Shown here one piece after another: positions 22,404 through 31,826 of a stretch of 64,000 bases of DNA. Each line of letters opens with the position of its first letter. Position 1 is the first letter of the stretch. The notes below the pieces were generated by a model. The model made no database searches and was not told the DNA's origin. It was given only the letters and a program-made list of their open reading frames with translations. Position numbers and translations under genes: made by a program. Source of the DNA: Nectonema munidae (lineage: Eukaryota; Nematomorpha; Nectonematoida; Nectonematidae); NCBI GenBank assembly GCA_030549495.1, contig JAUIRK010000097.1, positions 1,622,501 through 1,686,500 on the forward strand, given 5' to 3'.

Positions 22404-23115
22404 TATCATAGCATTTCCCCAAACTCAATACTCTGTATATAAAATCCAGAGTATTCAATATAGTCAAAACTGATGATACTTGTCACCCATCAGATCAATG
22501 CACTATATGGCTTTAAGTGGGGGACATACTTATTCAAGAATTCCATCATTGCAACGTGCGCTGAATCGGAAGACGAAGCCTTCATTAACAAGCCAACCTT
22601 CGTAGATGTCTCTACGTTTGGAAAATGCAGTCCTTCGTTACTATTAAAGTATTTGGTCTTTAAGCTCTTAATGTCTCGTGATTTTGATGAAATTGTATTG
22701 AGAACAGACTTCCAAAAAGCCGCATTGTTGCCGGGCTTCCGATCTCGAATTCTTACAATGTCTACCTGTATGGCACGTTATCTCAAGCAATCAGTGACAA
22801 ATCTTTTAGTTCGAGTTATAGAGTCGCGATTCGAATCTTTGTATTCTCGCCTCGTCTCATTAGTCAACCGTCCTACTGCAGTTTATTCGATGTGTGTATA
22901 CTTGCCACATGAGTCCTCAGACCAGTCTCTTTCTCTTGCAACCAAGAAATTTAAAAAATTATCAAAGTTGCATATGATGTAGGAAAAGTTTGATAGACAA
23001 AATGAAATTTATATTCTTTAATAAAAAAGAAAGGCACTTACAGATACTACTTGTTGTGCGCTAGTTTTTTTTAGAAAAGCACATGTTTGACTTCTTTTTT
23101 TGCAAAATCTTTCGA
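22404..23115 (+). pseudogene. EVE repeat unit, sense copy 2
   Basis: This is a second direct copy of 21143-21855. The differences seen are a two-base loss near 22483, a small change in the A-run near 22438, one substitution near 22804 and scattered single changes. The viral part ends at 22982 and the host repeat follows as in copy 1. It then continues past the point where copy 1 turns around. Confidence 0.85.
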
Positions 23116-23200
23116 AATAGTTTCATGATCGATATTTTTAACAATTAAATTTTATATAATCAGCGTTAGAATACAGAAACGGCTCCAAATAGTAACGCAG
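22998..23200 (+). repeat. dispersed repeat family X
   Basis: The family is marked by AAAGAAAGGCACTTACAGA, a TAGTTTTTTTTAGAAAAGCA-like stretch, GCAAAATCTTTCGAAATAGT and a CAAATAGT tail. Other copies are at 21745-21855 (truncated), 30820-31045 and 47835-47995. The class is unknown and there is no coding frame. Confidence 0.6.
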
Positions 23201-23740
23201 TCACTGCTTGCCTGTTCAGAATTTGGTTCCACTTTAGGTTAAATTTTATATATTCTCAATTCAACTTAGACATAAAATTTGGCTTTTAAAACTTCGCAAT
23301 TTTGGTACTAAAGTTAGAATTATGCAGAGTTTACTTATATGTATTAGCTATGCAAAGGAATCATGTAAATTTATGCGCTTCGTACGACTATTCTGGAAAA
23401 TCTTAAACATATGCTCAGCGACGAAATTTGGTTTATTAATGCGGGCGATTTGTGGTTCTTTTGAAGAGAAATACCTAAATACAGTGACATAATCAGCAAA
23501 AATGCTTTATCTGCCTTGTACACATTGGAAATAATCTTTCTTCAAAATTTCTTTGAGTTTTCATTATTATTCAGAGAAAATCATGGAGAGTTTTCTTCAA
23601 AAATGACACTAAGAATTTTCCTGCAAACTTATAAAGAACATTAAAACACAAGAGAACAAAAACTATTTCATATGTCAACCTGGAACTCAGTTTGCGAGTT
23701 TACATCAGAATACAGCATAACACTAATGTTAACCCGTTAG
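23116..23740. other. AT-rich sequence, no feature recognised
   Basis: The end of repeat family X runs to about 23200. Beyond that I see no coding, repeat or RNA signal. Confidence 0.3.
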
Positions 23741-24009
23741 TATATATTGATCCAATTTTGGACACTATTATTTAACAATAGATTTTTGTAAAATCTTAAA
23801 AATATTTTTTAAAAATGTTATCAATAAAATATTATTTACAATTTTATTTCTATTACTAGTATAACTTTTTGTTGATTTGTGTGCCTCCATTATTCGTTTT
23901 TATTTGCACTCCCAATATTCCGTTTGGGAAATTAGTGAAGGTGTTTTATCTTTTGAAAAAGCAAAGGAGTTATTGGAGAAAAGTGGTACTCAAAGCATTG
24001 TAATTTTGC

Positions 24010-25107
24010 CCCTGATTCAGTCATCGTTTCCGATGAAGAAGATTTGATGATGAAGAACTGTGGTCTAATGAGACTTTAAAAGATTTTTGCAGGAAATTCA
24101 AAATTGAGTGCAAAGATTTATCCAAATCCACAAAAAAAGAAAAATCATTTGTTAGATGGAAAAAAGAGAACTTGAACCTGGTAGGCCCATCTGAAGAATA
24201 CTTTCCCGAGCCTTTAGACTCCTCGCATAACGAAATCTTTTATTCATTTTTGTGATAATAAGAATCTAAACGAAGATAAACTTTTCAAAGTGAAATTTCT
24301 TATAGAATATTTCAATAAAAAAGCATCACTATTGGGTTTTTTAGTCAGCATTATCCATTGATGAAGGAATGATTGAATACGATGGTAGAAACTCCCTGAA
24401 GATGTTTTTAAACGGTAAATCTATAATGTGCGGCTATAAGGCTTGGTGTTTGTCTTCAAAGGAAGGCTTTACCTTCCGGTATGATATTTATAGAGGAAAG
24501 TTAATAGAGCTAGAGATCTGGGTTAGGTGGCTCTGTTGTTTTGGAATTTTAAAAGATGTACCTTCACCGGAAGAACACACTGTTTGTTTTGACAACTTTT
24601 TTGCATCGTATTATCTACTCAATGAGTTAAAAACAAAAGGTGAACTCTTGGAACACTGAGACAAAATATAATTTTAAATTTCTCTTTGCTAGAGATTAAC
24701 AAAACGGAGAAAAAAACTAGGTCATATGACTTTGCTTCCGATGATGAAGTTATTTTTTTATACTAAGTGTGTGAATATTGGTAGTAATTTTTCTTGGGTT
24801 TTACCGTTGAAGTCTGTTCAAAGATGACTTAAACATGAAAACAAAAAAATAATTTGTAGTCAATAAGTATAGATGTACTATAAAGTCTAAAAAGTGGTAT
24901 TGGCCTATTTTCACTGACATCATCGATACCTTAGTTGTAAATTCATGGAGAGTGAAGAATTTATTTGATAAAAATGTAGAAGTGTTGACATTTAAAGAAG
25001 AAATCACTTTGTGTTTGTTGAAAAAAAAACAATAAATGTTTTCTCGATACCTGGTCCTTCAAAAAGATTGCCCCAAGAAGTCGTGTGCAATGAGTATGGT
25101 TATTATA
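24010..25107 (+). pseudogene. piggyBac-2 transposase, main part
   Basis: Segments in several frames match the piggyBac family: SIDEGMIEYDGR near 24355 (first acidic motif), the frame 24369-24659 with NGKSIMCGYKAW and FDNFFASYYLL (second Asp), then KKWYWPIFTDIIDTLVVNSW near 24885 (C-terminal part of the core). Stops and frameshifts separate them. The frame resumes right of the hAT insertion (30278 onward) with a Cys-containing tail resembling the family's C-terminal finger. It is more decayed than piggyBac-1 and belongs to a different branch. Confidence 0.75.
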
Positions 25108-25510
25108 CTTGTACTCAGTGATGTGGAAGCGAAAGCACCGGTAGCAGGTTTTTTTACCAGGAAGCAGAAGCGGAAGCAAACTTATCACCCTTATTGTCAA
25201 TTAAAAAAATAGATAACAAACTAGTCAAATTAATTTCAATTGCGAAATTTTAGTTTCTCCTATCTAGACTATAAATTAAATTCCATTTTATTTTAAACTT
25301 AAATCATTTTACAGAACAGACTACTTAATAAACTCATATTTAACAAAACAATGTAACTGGAAAAAAATATAAATTTAGAGTTATATATAAGTTCAAATAT
25401 TTTTATGTATATATTTTATTTTTATGACATATATTATTCTATAAAGATTTCATATATTAAAAATTATTTTTATTTATTTATTCATTTTATTTTTTTAAAC
25501 TAATTAAAAA

Positions 25511-26887
25511 ATGTCGCGTGAAAGTTTAGTTTATGAATACTTCAAAGAAGAAGATGGTTTTTTCATTTGTCTATGCTCATTATATCATGAAAAGCTTTGC
25601 CATAAAAAAATTTGACAAAAACAGTAGCATCAGCTAGCATTACTGTTTCTAAAAAAGACTTTGAAAGTGGCATTTTGAAAATGCTAGTATACAATGGAGT
25701 TTCTTTTAATTTTTTTTCAAGAAGAAGGCTTTATGTTTATAAATGGTCCATTAGCAAAAAAATTAGAAGTGTCTATTGGTAGAGAAAATATCAAGACATT
25801 GTTACAAAAAAAATTCAATGAAGAAAAAGAAAAATTAAAAAAAATACTTGCAAAGAAATTGCTTTTTCTAAAGTTTGATAGCGTGACCAGAATGCGATCT
25901 CATTTTCTTAGAATAACTGCTGTTTTATTGCGAAAAAAAATTTATAAATGAGCGAATGCTTTCCTTGGTTGATAAACATTCCTTCAACGACTCCGAAAAC
26001 ATAAAAAACTACATCCTTGAAACGTTAAATGATTTTGATCTTGAACTTTCACAAGTTTTAGGTTGTGTCGTTGACAATGCCGCTAACATGACAAGAGCTA
26101 TTAAGCTCATGAACATCGAAGAGTCGAAAAAAGATTTTTCAGATTCCGAAAATTCTGATTCAGAATATGAATGCGAAAGTTATCCTGCAGATTTTTTATC
26201 ACATAAAGTATTTCACATTAGATGCATGGAACATACTTTACAACTTGGAGTCAAAGATGGTCTCAAAAGTTAGGCAGAATTTTTGAATAAAATACGGGAT
26301 ATTGCATCTCGGTTAAGAGCTCCACATACAGATGCAATCTTGAAACGTAGATCTAACAAAAGTATGATCATTGATACGCCAAAAGATGGGGATCAACATA
26401 TTTAAATGTTGAAAAGACTTTCAACAGAAATCTTGCACAGCTAGTGAAGTTTATTACATATGGAAAGAAACAATTTTTAATTTAGAAGCTCTAGAAGATA
26501 AAGCTCATGAATTTGTGAATTGAGAAAAAAGATATTAGCAAATAAACTTTTTGTAGCAGCAATTTGGATTGATGCTCGCACAAGAAATTTATTATCTGCA
26601 GAGCAAAAACAGATAGCGAAAAAAACACTTGAAGAAGTAAATGAGCGCATAGTTTTTAAACTTATGTGATTCATCATCCCTTTTCAAAAATAAGAACAAT
26701 AGCTCAAATTTTATCATGAGGCAATGTACGTCTAATGAGAAAAACTGTAAGTTTCAAGAATATCTACAAACTTTAGATACATCTGCAAGCCAAGATGCTG
26801 AAGATACTAATTTTTCGAAGGCTCTCAATGACATTGAAAAACTTAGAAGTTTTCGTAATTTTAACCATGTTTGGGATATAATCGACT
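25511..26887 (+). pseudogene. hAT-1 transposase, N-terminal and core part
   Basis: It starts with a BED-finger-like segment (YEYFKEEDGFFICLC), then FMFINGPLAKKL near 25735, the first catalytic region KFDSVTRMRSHF near 25875, the second Asp in VVDNAANMTRAIKLM near 26065, and a CMEHTLQLGVKDG block near 26225, all typical of hAT transposases. Stops at 25614, 25949 and 26271, plus further frame changes, inactivate it. The coding sequence is cut at 26887 by hAT-2. Confidence 0.8.
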
Positions 26888-27130
26888 CAGGGGCGCACAT
26901 CCTCAAAATTATTGGGGGGCGAAATTTTTTTCTTCCAATTTTCAAAATTAGTGGTCTGGAAATACCACGGGAGACCAAATATTCAAGCAATCCTTTAAAA
27001 TAGAGTGTATTCAGCGCATACCTAAAGTCCTAAATTTATAAAACTACTTTATATTTTTTTTTACAAAATTGGTGAATTTAAATATTATATTTCCAGCGAA
27101 AATATTTTAATTAAATTTGCTTATCGAATA

Positions 27131-27275
27131 TAGTGCGCAGAAAAAATGCCCCCAATTAAAAAGTAGGAAAAAATGCCCCAATTAAAAAGTAGGAAAAAAT
27201 GACCCAATTAAAAAGTAGGAAAAAATGCCCCCAGTAAAAATGCCCGAATTAAAAATTAGGAAAAAATGCCCCAAA
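27131..27275. repeat. minisatellite, about 27-base units
   Basis: Five imperfect copies of GGAAAAAATGCCCCAATTAA plus AAAGTA, head to tail. Confidence 0.85.
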
Positions 27276-28111
27276 ACAAAAAATTATTAATTAAAATTTT
27301 TAAAAAAGATATGTCAAATAAAGATTTTTTGTAAAAAAAAAGTTAACTTTTCATCTAAAATATTTAAAATTTAATTAAATAAACTAAAAAAACTCAGCAT
27401 ACGACAATTTTTTAAATACAAAATTTTTTTTATAAAACAGCAAATATTTTTGGACTTTTTGTGTATCAGAACACTTTCTAAATATAATTTGTATTTTAAC
27501 TGATTTTAAGAACACATTCCCACAAATCTGTACCTTTGCTATTGTTTTCAAGAACTTTATAAAGAAAAAACCCTATAGATTAAGAAATTTTAGAAATTTA
27601 GCCTCCCAAAACGGTACCAAATAAAAATATTTATATAATTTAAAAAAATCCTGAAAATCAAAAATTAGGGGGGATTTTTTCTTAGTTTCTACCAGGCACA
27701 TTACAGGAATTGATGAAAGGATATTTGATTCATAGAGAAAACAAATAACTGAAGGTTGGGTAGTTTTATAAGAGTGAATGTATTCTAAAGGCAAGGGGTC
27801 TACTAGACACCCTGCGATGTTTATATGAAAAAATGTGATTGATTCAGGGGCAAGGGTATAAAACGAAGTAATAATTGTGCAAACAAAAAATTAAGATCGC
27901 ATTATTTCATTATACAAGCTACAAAAAGTAAAATAACTGTTAACATTTTGCAATGATAATTTGCCTTTTATAATAACTTTTAAGGAAAAAAAGTCTATCA
28001 GAAAAAGTTATAGAGCTTCAACAAAAACTAAAAAATTTTAGAGCATAACTAAAATATAATAATATTGATTAACTTAAGTTTTTTGAAAACTAATTTTATG
28101 TATCCCCTACA

Positions 28112-28272
28112 GCATACTCTATGGGTGGCATGGCAGGTTGGTTGAGATGATGGACATAGCACGGAAACCTCTAGATTCGATTCCTCATCGATACGAATTT
28201 GTTCATAGTTTGACATAAGCGGTACATCAGTGCCGTCAATGAAAATACATCCGCTGCACCTAACCTTTTACT
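28112..28272 (+). mobile_element. tRNA-derived SINE, family 1
   Basis: A tRNA-like head (GGTTGGTTGAGATGATGG and box B-like GATTCGATTCCTC) is followed by the family tail CATAGTTTGACATAAGCGG, TCAATGAAAATACATCC and CACCTAACCTTTT. Confidence 0.65.
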
Positions 28273-28497
28273 CAAAATTGAAAAATTTGCTACATAATTA
28301 ACATAAGAGAGAAAGGTAACAAAATAAACTAATAAAGCAAATTTCACTATTAAATGGAACCGTCTGTTCTCAGAATAATTTCAAAAAAATAGGAGGCATA
28401 AAGAATTAGAGTTTATTTGATATTTTCAAGTTTTTATAAGCAGCAAAAGCCAACCTTTAAGTAGCTAGCCCTTATAATTAAAAAATTATTTAAATAA

Positions 28498-28860
28498 CGG
28501 TCGACAGACATTTCGCCCCATAGACAATTTGCCCCCTGGACAATTTGTCTCACAGGCTATTTGTTTCATCCATCTTTGCTTATTATGTGTAAAATTATTA
28601 AAAAATGTTATATTCTTGTTTATTTTATCCCTATTAAATTATTTCAAATTAATCATTTTATCTCTTAATTTTTTAGAATTGTCCATGAGACAAAATGTCT
28701 TATGAAAATAACGGGGCGAATTGTCAATGAAACAAAATGTCTTATAAAAATAATGGGGCGAATTGTCCATGGGACAAACTGTCTTATGAAAATAATGGGC
28801 CGAATTGTCCATGGGACGAACTGTCTTATGAAAATAATGGGACGAAATGTTAGATGACCA
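28498..28860. repeat. inverted-repeat element with about 46-base minisatellite
   Basis: The left end GGTCGACAGACATTTCG and right end CGAAATGTTAGATGACC are imperfect inverted repeats. Between them are four tandem units (28672-28855) alternating GGGGCGAATTGTCC-like and GACAAAATGTCTTATG-like words. The open frame on the minus strand (28639-28869) is only this repeat read as a 15-residue peptide unit. Confidence 0.65.
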
Positions 28861-29368
28861 AACTAACATAAATCAAAGTATAGGAGAAAAGAAAATTATT
28901 GTGTTTTTTTGAATATTTCTGTCTACAAATAAAATTCTGACAGCTGTCATAAATAGATCAAGTACATTTTTAACAACTGAAACATTTTGTTTCTATATAT
29001 TTTTATTATAATAATCAACAAATTTTCTTAAAAAAAGTGATTTGATTATGTAGTGTTACTTATAAAATTTAACAATCGAACATTATAAAAAATATCGCTG
29101 CTCAAATATTAAGCAAATAGAGTATTCTTGCTTTTAAAGTGAATAGATAATCAAAATATTCATACCCAAATAACTATTTAAAAAAATTTCTTGACTTGAA
29201 AAAATTAAAGTTTTCAAATGTTACAAAATGTAGCAAACGTAGTGATAAAGATTAAGTAACTTTTGTTGAAAAAAAATTCTTAGCGCGATTCTAACAATAT
29301 TCATTGATATAAAATTGTAACGTTTGAAAACTATTTTAATTTAACTCTAAATGCAAATTAGATAGAAG

Positions 29369-29575
29369 CAGTGGTGTAACCAAAAAAAAAGTTAATGGGG
29401 AGGGGGGGAGGGCATAATTTAAAAACAAAAAACGTGGGCAACATTTTGTATACTTTCTTGATCCTTTCATTGGGGAAATTTTCAAAAACTGATATCGCAT
29501 AAGATGCATGGGGCACCATGCGGTACATAGGAGTGTGGGCACGGCCCCTCATGCCAAAGCCTAGCTACGTCACTG
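29369..29575. mobile_element. hAT-type MITE
   Basis: The ends are CAGTGGTGTAACC and TAGCTACGTCACTG. The 8-base flanks GATAGAAG (29361-29368) and GAGAGAAG (29576-29583) differ at one base. At 207 bases it is non-autonomous, and it is nested in hAT-2. Confidence 0.75.
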
Positions 29576-29839
29576 GAGAGAAGAGAGCTGAATGAGATAG
29601 GAGAGCTTAACAAGAGAAGAGGGCTTGAACAAAAGAAGAGAGCTTGAGTGAATGATTGAGTTTTAGCTGTGTGCACATTGAAGCAATGGATTATTATTAT
29701 TATATAGCTCTCACGCATCGTCTGTAAAATATGTTCGATAGGAATTTCAGAGCAGTTTGGCATGATGTTTGATTGATTCGAAAGTCTCCATACATGTTTT
29801 ATGAACAAGCAGCAACTCTTACTTATAGAAAATTATTGA

Positions 29840-29883
29840 GGGGGGGGGGGGGGGGGGGGAAGGTCATTTCCCCCCCCCCCCCC
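29840..29883. repeat. G20/C14 hairpin at the hAT-2 right end
   Basis: Twenty G (29840-29859), ten other bases and fourteen C (29870-29883) form a hairpin just inside the right terminal repeat. The left end of the same element has only six G. Such tracts are prone to sequencing length error. Confidence 0.85.
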
Positions 29884-29898
29884 GAATGTGCGACCCTG

Positions 29899-30080
29899 AA
29901 TCGACTGTTATCCAAATATTACGAAGTTAACATGTCAAACTGTAACTGCTTTACCTGCCACACAAATTTCAGTTGAAAGAATGTTTTCTCAGCTTAAGCT
30001 TATTTTGAGAAACAACAGATCAAATATGAACAAAGAACTTTTAAATTCAATTCTTTTTCTTCGAATGAATAAGTTATGTT
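29899..30080 (+). pseudogene. hAT-1 transposase, C-terminal dimerisation part
   Basis: It resumes the transposase right of hAT-2. It contains ATQISVERMFSQLKLILRNN followed by an LLNSILFLRMN stretch, the conserved C-terminal hAT dimerisation motif, and ends at a stop near 30078. There is one frame change relative to the upstream part. Confidence 0.8.
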
Positions 30081-30400
30081 AAAAATCAAGTATTTTGTTT
30101 TAGTTTTAAATTTTTTTGAGAATAAATTTTTTATTATGATATTTTCTTAGATTTTTTTTTATATTTTTTTAATACTGGTCAATTATTGACATAAAACTTC
30201 GGAAGCTGAAGCTGTTTTTTGGTAGCAGGAAGCAGAAGCAATTAGATATGAGGTGCTTCCACATCACTGTTTGTACTAAACAAAAGCAAAGATGTTTTTT
30301 GCAAGAAAAACACGATTAAAGCCTGTTCAGTGTGAAGTTCCACACCTTTTGATGAAATTTTTTGTGCTTCCCATTGATCCAATTTTGGACATCGAGAAAT

Positions 30401-31550
30401 AATAAGTAAAATTTTTTTAATTAATAAAAAATAAATTAAATAGTATAAGATTGAAAAATTTCAAATTTTTTCTTATAATTTTACTTCTACACGTATTTGG
30501 GATTAAACGAGTAAAGGTATTGAGTTAATTTTTAAATATTTCCTTTACAATCATAGTTTATCCACTCAATAATGAATATAATTCCTAAAGGCCTTTTTGA
30601 TGTAGATAAAGATATGAAAGGCTCGCTAATTGCCACTATGGAATGCCCTACAATAAGGAAGTGAACGAAAAATAGGTATCTACTAAACTGGGCCGGCTTT
30701 AAGAACCACTGTGAGAGTAAAATTTTAATATGTATATTTATATTTTGTGCATTGGCGTTTAGAACGAAGAAATAAAAAGAAACGCAATAAAGACTAACGA
30801 AAATGTGATAATATAGAATTTATTTCTAAAAGAAAGACATTTACAGACACTACTTATTGTATACAAGTTTTTTAGACTTTTTGCAAAACCTTCCAATTTA
30901 GTTTTAACAAGATATTTCTACCCAAAAATGGGTATAAAACATGCAAAACTAGGTACGAAATGACCTGCAGAAAGTTTTAAAAAAAATTCAATAATTAGCT
31001 AATTAAATACAGAATAGACTTCAAATAGTATCTCTCACTCTTTCTGGGCTGCCAAATTTGATTTTTAAAAAAGAGTCAACTATGCTTGAAATAAATCGCT
31101 TCTTTAAAATCTTAAATATTTATTTATAGAAAAGATTGTTACATTTAAGTTGAAACACATGAAGATAGATAAATAAATAAAAAAATTTATAATTTCTAGA
31201 ATGGTTAATAAAAGGGTTACTGTCTAAATTGTTATTATAATTATTATTTGAAGTTTTAAAAATAATATATTTTAATAGTTTTCTATCTCCTCTTAGTAAA
31301 TAATGTTACAAGTGGATCAACTTTAAGAGAACTCACATTAGAGTTTACATTATTTGATTTTGCTTATCATTTGTGAAATTAAGTGATTTAAAAATGGAAT
31401 GCGCCTACCAATTAAACATTTGAAAACTTGGATAAATAAGTTCAGAGGAATAAATAAATTAAAAAAATTTATGATATACATTTTCCATTAAAGATCTTCA
31501 TTAGAAAATCACTTTTTATTGTAAAATTAATAAGCTATCTAAAAATTAAA
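30401..31550. other. AT-rich sequence, repeat copy only
   Basis: Apart from repeat family X at 30820-31045, I see no gene or structured element here. Confidence 0.3.
30820..31045 (+). repeat. dispersed repeat family X, diverged copy
   Basis: It shares AAAGAAAGACATTTACAGAC, the CTACTTATTGTATACAAG-type stretch, GCAAAACCTTCC and TTCAAATAGTATC with the copy next to the viral sequence. It is more diverged in the middle. Confidence 0.5.
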
Positions 31551-31623
31551 CACACATGCTTCAAATTAACCAAAATCAAAAAATGAAAGTTAAGAATAGG
31601 ACAAAAACTTTAAGAAAAATCTA
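31551..31623. repeat. direct repeat flanking the LINE/SINE pair, left copy
   Basis: About 73 bases including CACACATGCTTCAAATTAA and CAAAATCAAAAAATGAAAG recur at 35580-35655. Both copies are followed by AAAGAGGGGTT, so this was a tandem duplication later separated by the retrotransposons. Confidence 0.7.
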
Positions 31624-31635
31624 AAAAGTGTTAAA

Positions 31636-31812
31636 GAGGGGTTGGTTGGAGATATCAAAGCACTTTCAGCCATAAGGCTATATGCGCACATTATACCTGA
31701 GATAGTTAATCACAGTTTTGTCATTTTTTTAAGAATCGAGAGCCTTTGAAATCGAACCCCTGATCTTCGACTCTTAAGCTGAGCGGTACACCCTAACAAT
31801 CAGTGAGGCTCG
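31636..31812 (-). mobile_element. tRNA-derived SINE, family 2, with LINE-like 3' tail
   Basis: Read on the minus strand it starts with a tRNA-like head (TACCGCTCAGCTTAAGAG, box B GGGGTTCGATTTC) and ends with a tail containing GAAAGTGCTTTGATATCTCC and CCAACCAACC. That tail matches the 3' end of the adjacent LINE (GGAAAGTGCTTAGAAATCTC, then the ACCTACC run). AAAGAGGGG lies on both sides (31634 and 31816). Confidence 0.68.
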
Positions 31813-31826
31813 GTCAAAGAGGGGTA

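Larger units (their letters stand above)
26888..29898. mobile_element. hAT-type element 2, non-autonomous, in hAT-1
   Basis: Its left end, CAGGGGCGCACATCC, and right end, GAATGTGCGACCCTG, are imperfect inverted repeats, each followed inward by a homopolymer run (G on the left, C on the right). A perfect 8-base duplication, AATCGACT, flanks it (26880-26887 and 29899-29906). No transposase was found in its 3.0 kb. It holds minisatellites, a SINE, an inverted-repeat element and a hAT MITE. Confidence 0.88.
25116..30269 (+). mobile_element. hAT element 1
   Basis: The ends are CAGTGATGTGGAAGC at 25116-25130 and its complement, GCTTCCACATCACTG, ending at 30269. The 8-base flanks CTTGTACT (25108-25115) and TTTGTACT (30270-30277) differ at one base, a good hAT target duplication. 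It contains a decayed transposase (25511-26887 and 29899-30080) interrupted by a second hAT-type element. It is inserted in the piggyBac-2 transposase. Confidence 0.9.
23742..30400 (+). mobile_element. piggyBac element 2 (relic), split by hAT-1
   Basis: Its presence rests on the transposase pieces at 24010-25107 and 30278-30390. A TTAACCCGTTAG sequence at 23731-23742 could be the left end. No matching right end was found, so the outer limits are uncertain. The word TTGATCCAATTTTGGACA occurs both near the left limit (about 23749) and near the end of the coding part (about 30376). The middle is occupied by a 5.15 kb hAT insertion. Confidence 0.55.

Noticed and set aside
28639..28869. Frame with a repeated 15-residue peptide
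   Set aside because: It is only the 46-base minisatellite read in one frame.
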